NCBI GenBank assembly: GCA_025928435.1
Contig: JAICJM010000246.1
Span: 1 to 5,073 of the forward strand
Origin: Thermoleophilia bacterium
Lineage (GTDB): Bacteria > Actinomycetota > Thermoleophilia > Gaiellales > JAICJC01
Direction: 5' to 3'
Length of the DNA: 5,073 nt
In this document: positions 5,001-5,073 of the stretch, one piece after another
Position numbering within the stretch: position 1 is the first letter of the stretch
Layout: each line of letters starts with the position of its first letter
Notes under the pieces: generated by a model
Databases searched by the model: none
Told to the model about the DNA's origin: nothing
The model's input: the letters and a program-made list of their open reading frames with translations, nothing else
Position numbers and translations under genes: made by a program

Positions 5001-5073
5001 ACCGCCGCGCCCTCGGGCTCGCGGTGGATCGACACTCCGAGCATGACGAGGCCGATGCCGGCCAGGTCGAGCG
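4997..5073 (-). CDS. C-terminal end of a probable EamA/DMT-family transporter, partial
   Basis: A minus-strand frame enters from the right edge and ends at TAG (bases 4999-4997), giving 24 residues. The first part, LDLAGIGLVMLGVSIHREPE, is a hydrophobic helix followed by a basic/acidic tail, resembling the last helix of 10-TM EamA (RhaT/DMT) exporters (usual form D-x-x-G-x-x-L-x-x-x-G-V). The codons show the strong G/C third-position bias of real genes here. Its stop shares the bases CTAG with the stop of the MFS gene, so the two converge and overlap by four bases. The call rests on a short tail and should be treated as tentative; that a gene ends here is more certain than its family. Confidence 0.5.
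   Translation of the reverse strand, partial: LDLAGIGLVMLGVSIHREPEGAAV

Overview
The window is GC-rich (about 70% by eye) bacterial DNA with strong G/C preference at third codon positions, GTG as well as ATG starts, and several probable leaderless starts preceded by a TANNNT -10 element. With a Tat-dependent lipoprotein binding protein of the actinobacterial PotD type, this suggests an actinobacterium (Actinomycetota). A lineage such as Thermoleophilia would fit, but the sequence alone does not prove it. The region is ordinary chromosome: no tRNA, rRNA, CRISPR array, insertion sequence or phage gene was seen.

Layout, left to right. (1) A minus-strand start of a dihydrofolate reductase/RibD-C-like protein (1-177, cut by the window edge) diverges from a plus-strand YfcE-type metallophosphoesterase (254-751). 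(2) The phosphoesterase converges on a small minus-strand membrane protein (795-1013), with a strong 29-base hairpin between them acting as a likely shared terminator. (3) A 220-base gene-free stretch (1014-1233) carries the small gene's ribosome binding site, two pairs of 9-base direct repeats, each with a 14-base period, and the promoter of the next gene. (4) A small zinc-ribbon protein (1234-1581) starts inside a perfect 18-base palindrome. (5) A good TTGACA-N16-TAGCTT promoter overlaps its stop codon and drives a two-gene operon: a membrane-anchored protein with a fibronectin-III-like domain (1633-2319), coupled by an ATGA overlap to a Tat/lipoprotein polyamine-type substrate-binding protein (2316-3503). 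(6) A 57-base gap contains a 7-bp-stem inverted repeat just upstream of a TANNNT box, then a 14-TM MFS transporter of the DHA2 drug:H+ antiporter type (3561-5000). (7) The MFS gene converges on, and overlaps by four bases, the last 24 codons of a minus-strand gene that looks like the end of an EamA/DMT-type exporter.

The right half is transport-themed: a solute receptor with an uncharacterised membrane partner but no potABC genes in view, followed by two exporter-type genes. The most unusual points are the palindrome over the zinc-ribbon start codon, the coupling of an FnIII-type membrane protein to an orphan PotD-like receptor, and the inverted repeat in the MFS promoter. I saw no clear evidence of an entirely new system.
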